DNA from: Candidatus Gemmiger faecavium
GTDB taxonomy: Bacteria; Bacillota; Clostridia; Oscillospirales; Ruminococcaceae
Reading direction: 5' to 3'
Assembly: GCA_019114415.1 (NCBI GenBank)
Contig: DXFO01000032.1
Coordinates: 1-64,000 of the forward strand
Length of the DNA: 64,000 nt
The notes under the pieces were generated by a model, which was not told where the DNA came from, made no database searches, and saw nothing but the letters and a program-made list of their open reading frames with translations. The translations under genes and the position numbers were made by a program. Of the stretch, positions 7,610 to 18,586 are shown one piece after another. Position 1 is the stretch's first letter. Each line of letters starts with the position of its first letter.

Positions 7610-8586
7610 GGGCCGCGCGCATTGCCGTGGTGGTCCCGGTGTACAACGCGGCAGAGTACCTGCCCCTGTGCCTGGACTCCATTGCGGCCCAGAGCTTTTC
7701 CCAGTTCTGCTGCGTGCTGGCCGACGACGGTTCCACCGACGGTTCGGGAACCATCTGCGATACATACGCCCGGCGCGATCCCCGCTTTTCGGTGCTGCAC
7801 CTGAAAAACGGCGGTGCGGCAGCGGCCCGGGCCGCCGGAGTGCAGGCGGTATCCTGCGAGTACATTGCTTTTTGCGACGCCGACGATTTACTGCATCCGC
7901 AGTTTTTGCAGACGCTGCTTCATGCCGCCGAGGAAAGCGGCCTGCCCGTGGCCTGCTGCCGGTATGACACCTTTACCGATGCGCCCTCCCTCAACGCCCC
8001 CGCGCCGGAGACCTTCACCGAGCTGGAGGACCCCCGGCATCTGGAGGCGCTTCTCCACGATCATCGGGTGGATTACAGCCTGTGCAACAAGCTGTACGAT
8101 GCCAACCTGATGAAGCCGGAATTTCTGAACAACGGCCTTGCCCACAACGAGGACCTGCTTGCCAACTGGCGGGCTTTGCTCCTTGCGCCGGGCATGGCGT
8201 TCTGCGACTTTGCGGGCTACCACTACCGCCAGCACGCCGCCTCGTCCAGCCACCGCACGCTGACCGTCCGGGAGCTCGACGACCACCGCGCCGCTGCGGC
8301 GGAAATCCTGGCCCAGGCCCCCGAATCTCTGCGGAGCAGTGCCGGGGCATTTTACTACGAAAAACTCACCTATCTGGTCACGCGCATCCTACGGCTGCCC
8401 GCGGATGCCGCCCTTACCCCCGTTTTGCAGCAGCTGACCGACGAGCTGCGCCGCGGGGAGCACGACCCGCTTCTGGGCGGAAATCCCGCCCTGCCCCGCG
8501 CCATCCGCATGGCGGCGGGGGCGGCTATCCATGCTCCCTGGCTGCTGCGCCCCGTCTGCCGCTTATTGCTGCGGGACCGGGCTTGA
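7606..8586 (+). CDS. GT2 family glycosyltransferase
   Basis: A 326-aa GT-A enzyme. Motifs: VVVPVYNAAEYL (8-19), DDGSTDG (40-46), and the metal-binding element as DADD (92-95) rather than the DSDD of its neighbours. The second half is less conserved, as usual for acceptor-binding parts. The start is set at ATG 7606, which overlaps the previous stop; the frame is open further upstream inside that gene but family homology begins here. It is one of five related GT2 genes in this locus. Specificity unknown. Confidence 0.9.
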   Translation: MRAARIAVVVPVYNAAEYLPLCLDSIAAQSFSQFCCVLADDGSTDGSGTICDTYARRDPRFSVLHLKNGGAAAARAAGVQAVSCEYIAFCDADDLLHPQFLQTLLHAAEESGLPVACCRYDTFTDAPSLNAPAPETFTELEDPRHLEALLHDHRVDYSLCNKLYDANLMKPEFLNNGLAHNEDLLANWRALLLAPGMAFCDFAGYHYRQHAASSSHRTLTVRELDDHRAAAAEILAQAPESLRSSAGAFYYEKLTYLVTRILRLPADAALTPVLQQLTDELRRGEHDPLLGGNPALPRAIRMAAGAAIHAPWLLRPVCRLLLRDRA

Positions 8587-8633
8587 CCATTTTGTTTTTG
8601 TGCTTGCCGTATTGCTGAAAAAGGAGCTTTTTG

Positions 8634-9884
8634 ATGCGCTTTTTATTGATCGTAGACAGTGTGGAAGCACCCCAGGCCATCAACCCCGAACTGGGCCGCC
8701 GCCTGGCCGCCGAACTGGCCGGGCTGGGGCATCAGGTCCACCTGCTGGAGCTGTGGGACGGCGAGACGCCGCCTCCCGCCCCCGCCGGGGCAGGCACCGC
8801 CAGCGGCGTGGTCCTGCACGACCTTGCCTTTGCCGATGAGCGGATGATGAACCGAGCACTGGAAAACGGCTCCCGCCAGGGCAGCCCCATGCCGGTGCGG
8901 CTGGCCCGTCTGGCCCGGCATCCCTCCGCCATGGAGGCCGCTTTCCGCCAGCTGGTGCTGCGCCGTCCCCGCCGCCAGGAGGACACCCGCCGGGAGATCG
9001 AGCGTCTGGATGCCATCTATCACTTTGACTATGTCACCGCCGTGGCCGCCCCCTACCGTGCCGCCTTTGCCCTGGAACAGGCAAAGATCGTGGGCAAAAA
9101 GGTGTTGTGGCTCATGGACCCCTACGCCGCCAACCGGACCTATCAGGCCCCCGGCGGCTGGGCGCGGGAATTGCAGCTGCTGCGCTCGGCGGACACGGTG
9201 TTCGTCACCCGTCAGGCTATGTCCGACTACGAAAACGGCCCCCTGGCCCCCTGCCGGGACAAGGCCTTTGAACTGGCGTTTCCCGCTCTGGTGCCGCCTC
9301 AGGCCGAAATTTACGATCCCAACCGGGGCGTGGGTCCGCTGGACTGCGTCTTTTGCGGGACCCTGTATCCGGGCATCCGCACGCCGGACTTTGCCCTGGA
9401 ACTGTTCACCAAACTCAACAGCCCCGACGTCCGCCTGACCATGGTAGGCCGGGGTTGGGAAGCCTTCTCCGCCCAGGCAGACGCCGCCCGCAAGGCACTG
9501 GGCAGCCGTGTACAGCTTTCGGGGCCGGTATCCGCCACCCGGGCGCGCACACTGACCGCCGGGGCGGACATCCTGCTCAATCTGGGCAACGCCGTGAGCA
9601 ACCAGATCCCCAGCAAACTGTTTGAATATTTCGGCACGGGCAAGCCCATCCTGCATCTCTCCCCCCGGGAAGATGACGCCGTGCTGCCCTATCTCAAGCG
9701 GTATCCTTTGGCCCTTGTCCTGTCGGAGCAGGAGGGTGTGACCCCCGACGTCCTTGCCCGGCTGAACATCTGGCTGCGGGAAATGCGGGGGCAGTCCCTC
9801 ACCTACGACAAGGCGGCGGAACTGTTCCCCGAGTTCACCCCCGCTGCGGTGGCGCAGCGCTTTATTGAGATCATCGCCCGGTGA
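8634..9884 (+). CDS. GT-B fold glycosyltransferase
   Basis: A 416-aa protein with the two-lobed GT1/GT4 layout: MRFLLIVDSVEAPQ start, a middle hinge near VFCGTLYPGIRTPDF, and a C-terminal donor site near FEYFGTGKPILHLSPRED (about residues 330-347). A clear E-x7-E motif is not seen, so it is more divergent than its neighbours. ATG 8634 has AAGGAG at 8621-8626; the TTG three bases upstream is a poorer start. The stop overlaps a possible GTG of the next frame, but that gene more likely starts at 9911. Confidence 0.8.
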   Translation: MRFLLIVDSVEAPQAINPELGRRLAAELAGLGHQVHLLELWDGETPPPAPAGAGTASGVVLHDLAFADERMMNRALENGSRQGSPMPVRLARLARHPSAMEAAFRQLVLRRPRRQEDTRREIERLDAIYHFDYVTAVAAPYRAAFALEQAKIVGKKVLWLMDPYAANRTYQAPGGWARELQLLRSADTVFVTRQAMSDYENGPLAPCRDKAFELAFPALVPPQAEIYDPNRGVGPLDCVFCGTLYPGIRTPDFALELFTKLNSPDVRLTMVGRGWEAFSAQADAARKALGSRVQLSGPVSATRARTLTAGADILLNLGNAVSNQIPSKLFEYFGTGKPILHLSPREDDAVLPYLKRYPLALVLSEQEGVTPDVLARLNIWLREMRGQSLTYDKAAELFPEFTPAAVAQRFIEIIAR

Positions 9885-9910
9885 CCCCTGCCGGAGAAAG
9901 GACCCCTCCC

Positions 9911-11200
9911 ATGCCCAAGATCCTATGGCTTGTCAGCATCACCCTGCCCGAGGCCGCCGCGGCCTGCGGGCTTTCCGCCGCCGAAGTGGGCGGCGGCTGG
10001 CTGACCGGTATGCTGGATGCGCTGGCTCCCGCCGTGGACCTGACCGTCTGCAGTCTGGATGCCCGGACCTCCCAGCCGCTGCGGGGAAGCCGGGACGGCG
10101 CCGCCTTTGTGGTGCTGCCCGCCGGTTCCGGGTTTGACGGACTGCTGGAGGAAGGCGGCTTCGACCTGGTACATATCTGGGGGACCGAGTACCCTGCCGC
10201 TGCGGCCATGCAGGACGCAGCCCGGCGCCATGGCCTGCCGGTGCTGGTGGGCATTCAGGGCGTCATGAAGGACTGCGCCGCCCATCTGTGCGACGGTGTC
10301 CCGGAGCGGTATCTCCATTCCTGCGCCGTGCAGCGGTTCATCGACCGGGTAGTGCCGGGGGCTCTTCTGGACGCCATGCAGGCGCGGTTTGACGCCCTTG
10401 CCCAAAGCGAGGCTTCCCTGCTGGCCGGGGCGCGCCATGTGACCGGCCGCACCACCTTTGACCGCCGGGCGGTGAGCGAACTGGCCCCCCAGGCGGCCTA
10501 TTACCCTTGCAACGAGACCCTGCGCCCCGTCTTTGTGAACAGCCGGGAGCTGTGGCATCCCCGGGAATTCGGCCGCGGGCCGGTTTTGCTCATGAGCCAG
10601 GGCAATTACCCGCTGAAAAACCTGCACACCCTGCTGCGCGCCATGCCCCCCGTGCTGCGGCGCTGGCCGGACGCGGTATTGCGGGTGGCGGGCTGGCCGC
10701 CTTTGGACAAGGGGCCTCTGCTGCGGCCGGTCATTGACTGGATGTTCCCCTATCAAAGTTACTGCAAAACGCTCATCCGCCAGAACGGCCTGACCGGCCA
10801 CGTGGTCTACACCGGCCCTCTGCCCGCCGAAGCCATGCGCCGGGCTTTTCTGGATGCCGACCTGTTTGTGCTGCCCTCTTACAGCGAGAACAGCCCCAAC
10901 AGCCTGGGCGAAGCCATGCTGCTGGGCCTGCCCTGTGTGGCGGCAGCGGCAGGGGGCATCCCCGACATGACCCGGGGCGGGGCCGAGGCGGTTTTGTACG
11001 GCCCGCCGGGAGACCCCGACGCCCTGGCCGAAGCCATCTGCGCGGTGCTGTCCCGACCCGACCACGGGGCTGCCATGGGACAGGCTGCCCGGCGGCGCGC
11101 TCTCACCACCCATGACCCTGCCGCCAACGCCGCCCGGATGGCGGAGATCTACGACGCCGTTCTGAATGCGGAAAAGGAGCCCGGAAATGTCAACGCCTGA
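9911..11200 (+). CDS. GT4-type glycosyltransferase
   Basis: A 429-aa GT-B enzyme. N-terminal part PKILWLVSITLPEAAAACGL opens a Rossmann lobe; the donor lobe has LLMSQGNYPLKNLHTLL and the donor-site element ENSPNSLGEAMLLGLP (about 325-340), a common GT4 form. ATG 9911 has GGAGAAAGG about 10 bases upstream. A GTG at 9881 overlaps the previous stop (GTGA) and is a possible longer start, but the added ten residues look unrelated. The 3' end overlaps the next gene by 14 bases. Likely one step in building the surface glycan. Confidence 0.87.
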   Translation: MPKILWLVSITLPEAAAACGLSAAEVGGGWLTGMLDALAPAVDLTVCSLDARTSQPLRGSRDGAAFVVLPAGSGFDGLLEEGGFDLVHIWGTEYPAAAAMQDAARRHGLPVLVGIQGVMKDCAAHLCDGVPERYLHSCAVQRFIDRVVPGALLDAMQARFDALAQSEASLLAGARHVTGRTTFDRRAVSELAPQAAYYPCNETLRPVFVNSRELWHPREFGRGPVLLMSQGNYPLKNLHTLLRAMPPVLRRWPDAVLRVAGWPPLDKGPLLRPVIDWMFPYQSYCKTLIRQNGLTGHVVYTGPLPAEAMRRAFLDADLFVLPSYSENSPNSLGEAMLLGLPCVAAAAGGIPDMTRGGAEAVLYGPPGDPDALAEAICAVLSRPDHGAAMGQAARRRALTTHDPAANAARMAEIYDAVLNAEKEPGNVNA

Positions 11201-12197
11201 ACTTGCCCCCGTCAGCGTCATCGTGCCCTGCTATAATGCGGCGGATACCCTGCGCCGGGCGGCAGAGAGCATTCTGGACGGCGCTCCGGATGATCTGGAA
11301 CTTTTGCTGGTGGACGACGGTTCCACCGACGGCACCCCCGCCCTGTGCGACGAGCTGGCCGCCGGGGACCGGCGCGTCCGGGCGCTGCACCGCAAAAACG
11401 GCGGAGCATCGGCGGCGCGGAACACCGGCCTGGATGCCGCCGCCGGCGACTGGATCGTATTCGTGGATTCCGACGACGTCCTGCTTCCCGGCCTGTGGCA
11501 GGCGCTGGGGGAAGCTTTTGCAGCGGACCCGGGGCTTGTTCTGTTCGGCATCGACCGGGCCAGCGGTCCCAATCCCTGCCCTCTGGCATCGGGGTATTAC
11601 CCCGACCCGGCCGCTCTGGGCGAAGCACTGCGCCCCCTGCTGTTTGAGAGCGGGTATCTGGCCGCCCCCTACGGCAAGGCCTTTTCCGCAAAAGCCCTGC
11701 GCGATGCCGGGCTGCGCTTTGACGAAGCCCTGAAAGTCAACGAAGATGTGCTGTTCAACACAGTTTTTTTACAAAATACCATTTCCATTTTCTGCCTGCC
11801 GGGTGTATACTATTACCAATATGACCAAAAGGCCGGGTCTTTGTCCCGGCGGCTGCGGGGCGATCTGCTGGATGCTGAGCGCCGTTGCGCTCCCGAACTG
11901 GAGACCATGCTGCGGCGCTGGGGGTATCCTGCCGGGCCGTATCTGAAAGAAAGCCGTCTGCGGGCCTGTCTGAACCAGTACGGGCTTTTGACCGGCTGTA
12001 AGGGGGATATGCCTTATGCCCGGCGGCGGGCTCTGTTTGCCGAGATCTTGTCCCAGCCGGATGCCCGTGCCGCTCTGCGGGAGCAGCTGCGGCGTGACGC
12101 CCATCCCCTGCTGGCCCTGCCCTACCGGCTGGGCGTGGGGTTGGATCTGCCGGGATTTCTGGCGGCATACACCCTTTTGAAAAACCGTTTTCTGTAA
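11187..12197 (+). CDS. GT2 family glycosyltransferase
   Basis: A 336-aa GT-A enzyme with VSVIVPCYNAADTL, DDGSTDG (near 45-51), the KNGGASAARNTGLDAA segment and FVDSDDVLLPG holding the DxD metal site. It overlaps the previous gene by 14 bases, with AAAAGGAG at 11173-11180 as the ribosome site inside that gene. The region 11755-11830 is locally A/T-rich inside the otherwise GC-rich gene. Sugar specificity unknown. Confidence 0.9.
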   Translation: MSTPELAPVSVIVPCYNAADTLRRAAESILDGAPDDLELLLVDDGSTDGTPALCDELAAGDRRVRALHRKNGGASAARNTGLDAAAGDWIVFVDSDDVLLPGLWQALGEAFAADPGLVLFGIDRASGPNPCPLASGYYPDPAALGEALRPLLFESGYLAAPYGKAFSAKALRDAGLRFDEALKVNEDVLFNTVFLQNTISIFCLPGVYYYQYDQKAGSLSRRLRGDLLDAERRCAPELETMLRRWGYPAGPYLKESRLRACLNQYGLLTGCKGDMPYARRRALFAEILSQPDARAALREQLRRDAHPLLALPYRLGVGLDLPGFLAAYTLLKNRFL

Positions 12198-12253
12198 TTT
12201 GACTTTTGACGCCCGCGGGCGTTTTGACCGATAACCTACCCAAGGAGCGACCG

Positions 12254-13273
12254 ATGTCCAATACCCCTAGACTCAGCATCATCACAACGGTATACGATGC
12301 CAAAGACTATCTGCCCGCCACGGTGCAGAGCATTCTGGCCCAGACCTTTGCCGATTTTGAGCTTTTGCTGGTGGAGGACGGCAGCCCCAACGGCTGCGGC
12401 GAGCTGTGCGACGAGCTGGCAAAGCAGGACGCCCGTATCCGGGTGTTCCACAAGCCCAACGGCGGCCCCGCATCGGCGGCAAACGTAGGGCTGGAAAACG
12501 CCCGGGGGGATTACATTGGGTTTGTGGATTCCGACGACCTGATCGAGCCGGACATGTACGCCCGGCTGTTCGCCGCCCTGGAGGCACACCCCGGTGCTCG
12601 GCTGGCCGCCTGTGCCGGCGACGCCATTGACGACAAGGGCCGGACCATTCCCGGTCAGAAGGTGGCCTGCTCCATTACCGGCGAGTGCAACGCCATGGAC
12701 CTGCTGCTGGAAACCTTCAAGACCGGCAGTTTCTACGGGCCGCTGAGCTGGAACAAACTGTTTGACGCCCGGCTTTTCCGGGACAAAAATATCCGCTATG
12801 ACGAGAGCATGTTTTTCGGCGACGACGCCAGCGTGCTGCATCTTGTTTTTGAGGGGGAACGGGCCGTCTGCCTGGCAGACGCTCTGTACCACTACCGCAC
12901 CCGCGCCGGACAGATGACCGGGGCCGTTTTTCCGCCCCGCAAGCTGGACGACCTGCGGATGTACTGGGACTGGCTGAGTTATTTTGCGGCAAGGCCGGAT
13001 TCCGAGGAATACTACCAGTGGGCGGTTGCCTGGTACTGGAAAGTTTTCTATCATTTCTGGGTCATGTCCGGCGAGGCAGGAAACCTTGCCCAGCTCAAGC
13101 CCGGATTTCTGAAACACAAAAAGCATCTGGACAGCCTGCTGCCCGACATTCTGCGGTGTCCGCACATCGCAGCGGGCGAAAAGGCACGCGCGGTCCTGTT
13201 CATTGCCAGCCCTGTGCTGACCTGGAAAATGGCCCGCGCGTGGGGACGGCTTTGCAGATTTGGAAGGGGTTAA
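12254..13273 (+). CDS. GT2 family glycosyltransferase
   Basis: A 339-aa GT-A enzyme: LSIITTVYDAKDYLPATVQS, VEDGSPNG in place of DDGSTDG, NGGPASAANVGLENA, and the metal site FVDSDDLIEPDMY. The C-terminal half includes SWNKLFDARLF, an element shared with the GT2 genes at 13278 and 15499. ATG 12254 has AAGGAG upstream (12242-12247). It is separated from the preceding gene by 56 bases, a larger gap than elsewhere in the run. Confidence 0.9.
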   Translation: MSNTPRLSIITTVYDAKDYLPATVQSILAQTFADFELLLVEDGSPNGCGELCDELAKQDARIRVFHKPNGGPASAANVGLENARGDYIGFVDSDDLIEPDMYARLFAALEAHPGARLAACAGDAIDDKGRTIPGQKVACSITGECNAMDLLLETFKTGSFYGPLSWNKLFDARLFRDKNIRYDESMFFGDDASVLHLVFEGERAVCLADALYHYRTRAGQMTGAVFPPRKLDDLRMYWDWLSYFAARPDSEEYYQWAVAWYWKVFYHFWVMSGEAGNLAQLKPGFLKHKKHLDSLLPDILRCPHIAAGEKARAVLFIASPVLTWKMARAWGRLCRFGRG

Positions 13274-13277
13274 AACT

Positions 13278-14258
13278 ATGGAACGTATCTGTGTGAGCGT
13301 GATCATTCCGATCTACAACACCAAAACCTGGCTGGAGGAGTGCATCCGCAGCGTCCTGGACCAGAAATTCGACCAGACCTTTGAGGTCATCCTTGTGGAC
13401 GACGGCTCCACCGACGGCTGCGGGGATCTGTGCGATCAGTTTGCCGCCCAGGACGACCGCGTCCGGGTCATCCATCAGGAGAACCAGGGCCTGTCCGCCG
13501 CGCGCAACACCGGCATTGACGCCGCCCAGGGCCGTTACTACGCCTTTGTGGACTCGGACGACATTCTGCGTCCCGCCTACCTGCAGACGCTCTTCGACGC
13601 CTGCGAAAAGCACGACGCCTACATGGCCATCTGCGCCGTGGAGGACGTGCGGGAGGATGGTTCCAGCGAGGAACCGCCCGCCTACACCATGCCCAGCGAG
13701 GTCGGCGTCTTTACCGGCAAGGACCTGCTCAACCGTTTTTACGCCGCCAACGGCACCTACTATACCGTTGCCTGGAACAAGCTCTACCGCGCCGAAGTGT
13801 GGAAGCTTCTCCACTATCCCGAAGGCCGCCTGCACGAGGATGACTTTGTGGCCCACCGCCTGTTCTGGCGCTGTGACAAAGTAGTCTGCCTGGATGATCA
13901 GCTCTACTGCTACCGTCTGCGCAGCGGCAGCATCTGCCGCACCAACATCAAGCCCGAGGCCTTTGACGCCGTGGACGGCCTGGCCGACCGCTACCGCTTC
14001 TTTGTGGAAAACGGTGCCGACCGCACCGTCATCGACTGTGCCTATGCGGCCTGCTGGCGGCGGTATCTGTTCCTGTGCGCCAAGGTGCGCCAGTCCCCGG
14101 AGCCTGCCCTGGTCAAGGCGATCTCCAAGGAGCAGTTTTTGATGCAGGGGCTCATCAGCTACCTGCCCAACTGCAAACAGCTGAAAATGACCGAAAAACT
14201 GTCGGCTGCCCGCTGGTCCATGATGCCCGCGGAAAGCCTTTGCCCTGCGAAAAAGTAA
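13278..14258 (+). CDS. GT2 family glycosyltransferase
   Basis: A 326-aa GT-A enzyme: VSVIIPIYNTKTWLEECI, DDGSTDGCGDLCD, NQGLSAARNTGIDAAQG and FVDSDDILRPAY. AWNKLYRAEV and HEDDFVAHRLF later in the protein match the acceptor-side signature often found in capsule and LPS GT2 enzymes. It begins four bases after the previous stop with GGAAGGGG as ribosome site inside that gene. Specificity is not deducible. Confidence 0.91.
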   Translation: MERICVSVIIPIYNTKTWLEECIRSVLDQKFDQTFEVILVDDGSTDGCGDLCDQFAAQDDRVRVIHQENQGLSAARNTGIDAAQGRYYAFVDSDDILRPAYLQTLFDACEKHDAYMAICAVEDVREDGSSEEPPAYTMPSEVGVFTGKDLLNRFYAANGTYYTVAWNKLYRAEVWKLLHYPEGRLHEDDFVAHRLFWRCDKVVCLDDQLYCYRLRSGSICRTNIKPEAFDAVDGLADRYRFFVENGADRTVIDCAYAACWRRYLFLCAKVRQSPEPALVKAISKEQFLMQGLISYLPNCKQLKMTEKLSAARWSMMPAESLCPAKK

Positions 14259-14281
14259 TCTTTGTGTGAGGAGGCCCGGCC

Positions 14282-15502
14282 GTGCCGCTTGTCAAGCCGG
14301 ACAAAAAAACCGAAAAGCGTCCCCGCGTGCTGCTGATCCCCCCTGCCGATCTGCCGGTCCCTGCCGTGCACGGCGGCGCGGTGGAGACGCTCATCACCCA
14401 TCTGATACGGGAAAATGAGCGCCAGGGAAAGCTGGATCTTTTGTGCGCCAGCGTCCTGGACCCTGACGCCAAGGCCGCCGCGGCGGACCTGCATCATACC
14501 AAAATGATGTACATTGCCCGCCCCCGGGGACACCGGCGCTACTGGCCCATGGTGTTCATTGAGCGGTGCTTCGGCATTGCGGCCCCCTATGAGCCGTGGT
14601 ATCAGAAGGTCCAGCTGTCTCTGGCGCTGGAGCTTCCCCCGCCCGACTGGATCATTGCCGAGGGCGGCAACCTGACTCAGTGCAGCGCCATCAGCCGCAT
14701 GTTCGGCCGCAAGCGCTGTCTGGCCCATCTTCACGGGCTGACCCAGTGCAGCCGCCAGATGGACGACATCTACGGCGGTGTGCTGGCCTTAAGCGAGTTT
14801 ATCCGGGACGAGTATCTGAAAACCAGTACCCTGGACCGCAAAAACGCCTTTATCCTGCACAACTGCATTGATACCGACCGTTTCACCCCCGGTGAACCCG
14901 ACACCAAGCTGCGTGCTTCCCTCGGTTTCGCGCCGGAGGATTTTGTTGTGCTGTTCTGCGGGCGGCTGGAACCGGACAAGGGCATTCACAAGCTGCTGGA
15001 GGCCATCACTTCCCTGACCGACCCCCGCATCAAGCTGCTGATCGTGGGCAGCCCGTTTTTCGGGCGGACCCAGTCCAGTCCTTTCCTGAAAAAGCTGGAG
15101 ACCCAGGCCCGGGCGCTGGGCAACCGTGTGCAGTTCACAGGGTTTATCCAGAACGACGCTCTGCCTGACTATTACCGTCTGGCCGACCTTGTCTGCGTCC
15201 CCACCATGGTGCAGGAGGCGGCGGGCCTGGTCGCCATCGAGGCCATGGCCTGCGGCCGGCCGGTGCTGGCCACCCGCTCCGGCGGCATGCCGGAATACCT
15301 GGCCGGGAGCCAGGCGGTGCTGGTGGACCTGAACCGCGATGTGGCCGGGCAGCTTGCCTGGGCCATTGAGATGCTGCGCGACCATCCCGAGCTGCGCGCC
15401 GAGATGGGCCGTGCCGGAGCCGAGGCTGCCAAGCGGTTCTCGGTGGCAGCATTCTATGATGATTTTATCCGCATCCTGACCGAAATGGGGGAACGCACAT
15501 GA
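14282..15502 (+). CDS. GT4-type glycosyltransferase
   Basis: A 406-aa GT-B enzyme. After a charged N-terminal extension it has VHGGAVETLITHLIREN; the donor lobe shows FCGRLEPDKGIHKLLEAI and QEAAGLVAIEAMACGRPV, where E-AAGLVAI-E is the E-x7-E element. Start is GTG 14282 with GAGGAGG seven bases upstream, a rare case in this window where the ribosome site decides for a non-ATG codon. It overlaps the next gene by four bases (ATGA). Confidence 0.9.
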   Translation: MPLVKPDKKTEKRPRVLLIPPADLPVPAVHGGAVETLITHLIRENERQGKLDLLCASVLDPDAKAAAADLHHTKMMYIARPRGHRRYWPMVFIERCFGIAAPYEPWYQKVQLSLALELPPPDWIIAEGGNLTQCSAISRMFGRKRCLAHLHGLTQCSRQMDDIYGGVLALSEFIRDEYLKTSTLDRKNAFILHNCIDTDRFTPGEPDTKLRASLGFAPEDFVVLFCGRLEPDKGIHKLLEAITSLTDPRIKLLIVGSPFFGRTQSSPFLKKLETQARALGNRVQFTGFIQNDALPDYYRLADLVCVPTMVQEAAGLVAIEAMACGRPVLATRSGGMPEYLAGSQAVLVDLNRDVAGQLAWAIEMLRDHPELRAEMGRAGAEAAKRFSVAAFYDDFIRILTEMGERT

Positions 15503-16557
15503 AGCCCGCCGTCTGCGTCATCGTGCCGGTATACAAGGCCGTGCACACCCTGGACCGCTGCGTCGAGAGCATCCTGACCCAGGAAGTTCCCGGCGGCATC
15601 TCCTGCATTCTGGTGGATGACGGCAGCCCCGATGAATCGGGGGCCATGTGCGACGCCTGGGCCGCCAAGGACTCTCGCGTCCGGGTCATCCACCAGGAGG
15701 ACGGCGGCGTATCCAGCGCCCGCAACGCCGGTTTGGAACTTGCCGACGCCGAATACATCGTCTTTCTCGACTCCGACGACGCTTTGCGGGAAGGCGCGCT
15801 GGAAGCCGCCCTTACCGCCCAGCAGGAGCACCCCGGCAGCTTTGTGATCTGGCACTACACCACCGATCTTTTGGACGACGCCCCCACCCAGGGTGAGGTT
15901 GCCCTCCGCCCCGCCTCGGCTCTGGCAAGGCTGTATCTGGACTGTCTGATCGCCATGCCGTGGAACAAGCTCTACCGCGGCGACCTGTTGCGGCAGCTTC
16001 GTTTTGACAAATCGTATACTTTGGGCGAAGATTTACAGTTTGTACTGGATTATATTGCCTGTCTCAATAAAGAACGTACCAACTGGAATTTTACGGTGCT
16101 GGGTGCCCCGCTGACCTGGTACAACTGCGATACCACCGGCACCAGCCTGTCCACCCGCTACCATGACGATTACTGCGACATCTGGCCCCGGCACTTTGCC
16201 AAGCTGAACGCCGCCTGCGACGCCGTGAACGCACCGGAGGAGGATCTTCTGCCCCTGCACCGGGCGGAGCTCACCGTCCTGGCCGAGGGCGCGGCGGACA
16301 TTCTGCGGCGGGACCCGTCCCCCGCCGGGCTGCGCCGGGACAAGGCCGTCAAAGCTCTGTCCGGGACCTGGCTGCGGGAACTGCTGAAAACCATGCGCCG
16401 GGAGAAAAACTATTCCGCCTACTATCTGCCGGTGTGGTGGCGCAACCTGCATCTGCTGTACTCCATGGCGGAAGCCAAGCGCCTGAACAAGCCGCTGTAC
16501 GGCAAGGTGGACTGGCTGGGCTATTACCTGTTCCTGGGCCGCCGCCGCAGGGAGTGA
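15499..16557 (+). CDS. GT2 family glycosyltransferase, last gene of the first glycan run
   Basis: A 352-aa GT-A enzyme: CVIVPVYKAVHTLDRCV, DDGSPDESG, DGGVSSARNAGLELA and FLDSDDALREGAL. PWNKLYRGDLL and TLGEDLQFVLDYI follow, like its neighbours. It starts inside the previous stop codon and is the final gene before a terminator at 16732-16766, so the run 6500-16557 is probably one transcript. Confidence 0.9.
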   Translation: MKPAVCVIVPVYKAVHTLDRCVESILTQEVPGGISCILVDDGSPDESGAMCDAWAAKDSRVRVIHQEDGGVSSARNAGLELADAEYIVFLDSDDALREGALEAALTAQQEHPGSFVIWHYTTDLLDDAPTQGEVALRPASALARLYLDCLIAMPWNKLYRGDLLRQLRFDKSYTLGEDLQFVLDYIACLNKERTNWNFTVLGAPLTWYNCDTTGTSLSTRYHDDYCDIWPRHFAKLNAACDAVNAPEEDLLPLHRAELTVLAEGAADILRRDPSPAGLRRDKAVKALSGTWLRELLKTMRREKNYSAYYLPVWWRNLHLLYSMAEAKRLNKPLYGKVDWLGYYLFLGRRRRE

Positions 16558-16731
16558 CCTTTCCCCTCCCGCCCGCCGTATGCGGTCTTTTGGGACGCAG
16601 CCTGACAGGCACTTGCCGGGAAAGCATTTCCGTGCTATCCCCGCTGCTGTCCGTTTTTGCGGCAGGCACCCCTGCACGGGGTGTTTTGACACTTTCCACA
16701 TTGCTCATAAAAAACTCGATACAGTATCACC

Positions 16732-16766
16732 GCCGTCCGGTCCTTACGGGTCCGGGCGGCTTTTTT
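16732..16766 (+). terminator. terminator of the first glycosyltransferase run
   Basis: GCCGTCCGG (16732-16740) pairs with CCGGGCGGC (16752-16760), with one G-T wobble, followed by six T. Confidence 0.75.
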
Positions 16767-16787
16767 GTGTAAATTTTTGCATAGGGC

Positions 16788-16816
16788 TTGATTTATGACG
16801 GCATACTGAGTATGAT
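16788..16816 (+). promoter_or_regulatory. promoter of eno
   Basis: TTGATT (16788-16793), 17 bases, TATGAT (16811-16816), giving a leader of about 80 nt. Confidence 0.65.
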
Positions 16817-16834
16817 AGGCATAGAGGTTGTTAG

Positions 16835-18199
<1,365 letters not shown>

Positions 18200-18237
18200 C
18201 CGGTTTCCACAGCATTTTCCGCCATAACACAGTCATT

Positions 18238-18275
18238 ACCGGGAGTTCCCTGCATCGGGGCTCCCGGTTTGTTTT
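18238..18275 (+). terminator. terminator of eno
   Basis: ACCGGGAG (18238-18245) pairs with CTCCCGGT (18261-18268), followed by TTGTTTT. Confidence 0.8.
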
Positions 18276-18514
18276 ATCCTTTCCCGGGTGCCGCAGAGAG
18301 AGTGCCGGGCACGCCGAGCACCTTTGCCAGACTGCCCGGCAGCCGTCAAAATCGTCGAAGATGTTCCGCCGCCGGAAGTTCCGGAAACGCCGCTCCACAA
18401 AGGGGCACGCAGCGGATTGTTTCTGCGTTTCATCCCCTTCAAAACCGTACTTTTTCCGCGCCGAACCGCCCGAAAAACAGCCCGGATTTTCCGCCGCCCG
18501 GGGAGGGGGCAGAT

Positions 18515-18543
18515 TTGTAATTTCATGCCATTCATGGTACAAT
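18515..18543 (+). promoter_or_regulatory. promoter of the polysaccharide export/ulosonate run
   Basis: TTGTAA (18515-18520), 17 bases, TACAAT (18538-18543). It would drive the run beginning with the ABC permease. It also argues against a GTG start at 18548, which would fall at or before the transcript start. Confidence 0.65.
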
Positions 18544-18586
18544 AGGCGTGTATATGAATTTTTGTGAAAGTACAGGTAATGAAACT

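Larger units (their letters stand above)
18200..18586. other. intergenic region between eno and the ABC exporter
   Basis: It contains the eno terminator (18238-18275) and the exporter promoter (18515-18543). In between I see no gene. Confidence 0.6.

Noticed and set aside
5513-7765. A 750-codon minus-strand frame over ppk2 and the first glycosyltransferase
   Set aside because: Shadow; the plus-strand genes have motifs, ribosome sites and coupling.
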